Positions 38,268 to 38,386 of a DNA stretch of 38,386 nt are shown here, piece after piece. Within the stretch, counting starts at the first letter, position 1. Each line of letters starts with the position of its first letter. Location: NCBI RefSeq assembly GCF_011058165.1, contig NZ_JAALEG010000063.1, positions 1-38,386 on the forward strand, in the 5' to 3' direction. This DNA comes from Rhodococcus aetherivorans (GTDB taxonomy: Bacteria; Actinomycetota; Actinomycetes; Mycobacteriales; Mycobacteriaceae). The position numbers and the translations under genes were made by a program. The notes under the pieces are model-generated. The model saw nothing but the letters and a program-made list of their open reading frames with translations, made no database searches and was not told where the DNA came from.

Positions 38268-38386
38268 TCAGGCGGCCGATGCGACAAGCTCGGTGAACGC
38301 TTCGGTTGGCGTGCGCCAGCGTAGCGTCTGCCGGGGGCGGCCGTTGAACTCGTCCTGGACCTGCTGCAGGTCCTCGGGCGTGTACA
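38268..38386 (-). mobile_element. 3' end of an IS30-family transposase gene (continues beyond the window)
   Basis: The last 38 codons before a TGA (complement of 38268-38270) read YTPEDLQQVQDEFNGRPRQ and, after TLRW, RTPTEAFTELVASAA. The segment with E-x-N-x-R-P-R-x-T-L-x-W-x-T-P-x-E-A is the conserved end of IS30-family DDE transposases. The terminal inverted repeat of the element should lie in 38250-38267 or slightly outside, but I cannot define it without the other end. Confidence 0.72.

Overview
The window is high-GC actinobacterial DNA from a mycolic-acid-producing genus, most likely Rhodococcus or a close relative. The evidence is a collinear copy of the mycobacterial Rv3811-Rv3799c cell-envelope region: glf, glfT2, a PAP2 phosphatase, ubiA, aftB, two mycolyltransferases, the cutinase-like culp6, fadD32, pks13 and accD4. 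Many starts are GTG, and many genes are joined by 4-bp GTGA/ATGA overlaps. No rRNA, tRNA or CRISPR array was seen.

Layout. (1) 1-3862: a secreted PGRP/amidase-2 protein with LGFP repeats (runs off the left edge) is divergent from a SpoIID/LytB-domain protein that also ends in an LGFP repeat. (2) 3878-8837: an LLM-class flavin oxidoreductase, then a tight four-gene operon (AvrD-like enzyme, ketoacyl-ACP synthase III, free-standing acyl carrier protein, HAD-IB phosphatase), closed by a convergent, overlapping XRE regulator with an MmyB-type ligand-binding domain. This reads as a compact pathway for a fatty-acyl/sugar-derived small molecule, comparable to syringolides or gamma-butyrolactones, with a candidate receptor beside it. 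(3) 8940-13261: an HxlR repressor divergent from an azoreductase, P-loop NTPase, MDR oxidoreductase and MFS exporter, which looks like a quinone/electrophile detoxification operon. (4) 13062-15680: a PimC-like mannosyltransferase, a small membrane protein and a TipA-type MerR regulator with an apparent internal second start. (5) 15711-22214: arabinogalactan assembly, as an overlapping operon from glf to aftB. (6) 22521-37111: mycolate synthesis and transfer. Two mycolyltransferases (the second with LGFP repeats), a DUF732 lipoprotein, culp6 and a second LLM oxidoreductase precede fadD32-pks13-accD4. (7) 37112-38386: a long perfect hairpin, a solitary nuclease-like/AbiEi-like gene and the 3' end of an IS30-family transposase.

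How the genes work together. Glf makes UDP-galactofuranose and GlfT2 polymerises it into galactan. UbiA and the PAP2 phosphatase make decaprenyl-phosphoryl ribose, the precursor of the arabinose donor, and AftB caps the arabinan. AccD4 (carboxylated acyl-CoA), FadD32 (meromycoloyl-AMP) and Pks13 (condensation) build mycolic acids, and the mycolyltransferases attach them to arabinan and trehalose. The LGFP amidase and SpoIID protein probably remodel or crosslink the same wall. The part that looks least described is the AvrD-KASIII-ACP-HAD operon with its adjacent regulator. All functions are inferred from motifs, order and recalled family knowledge; no database search was run.
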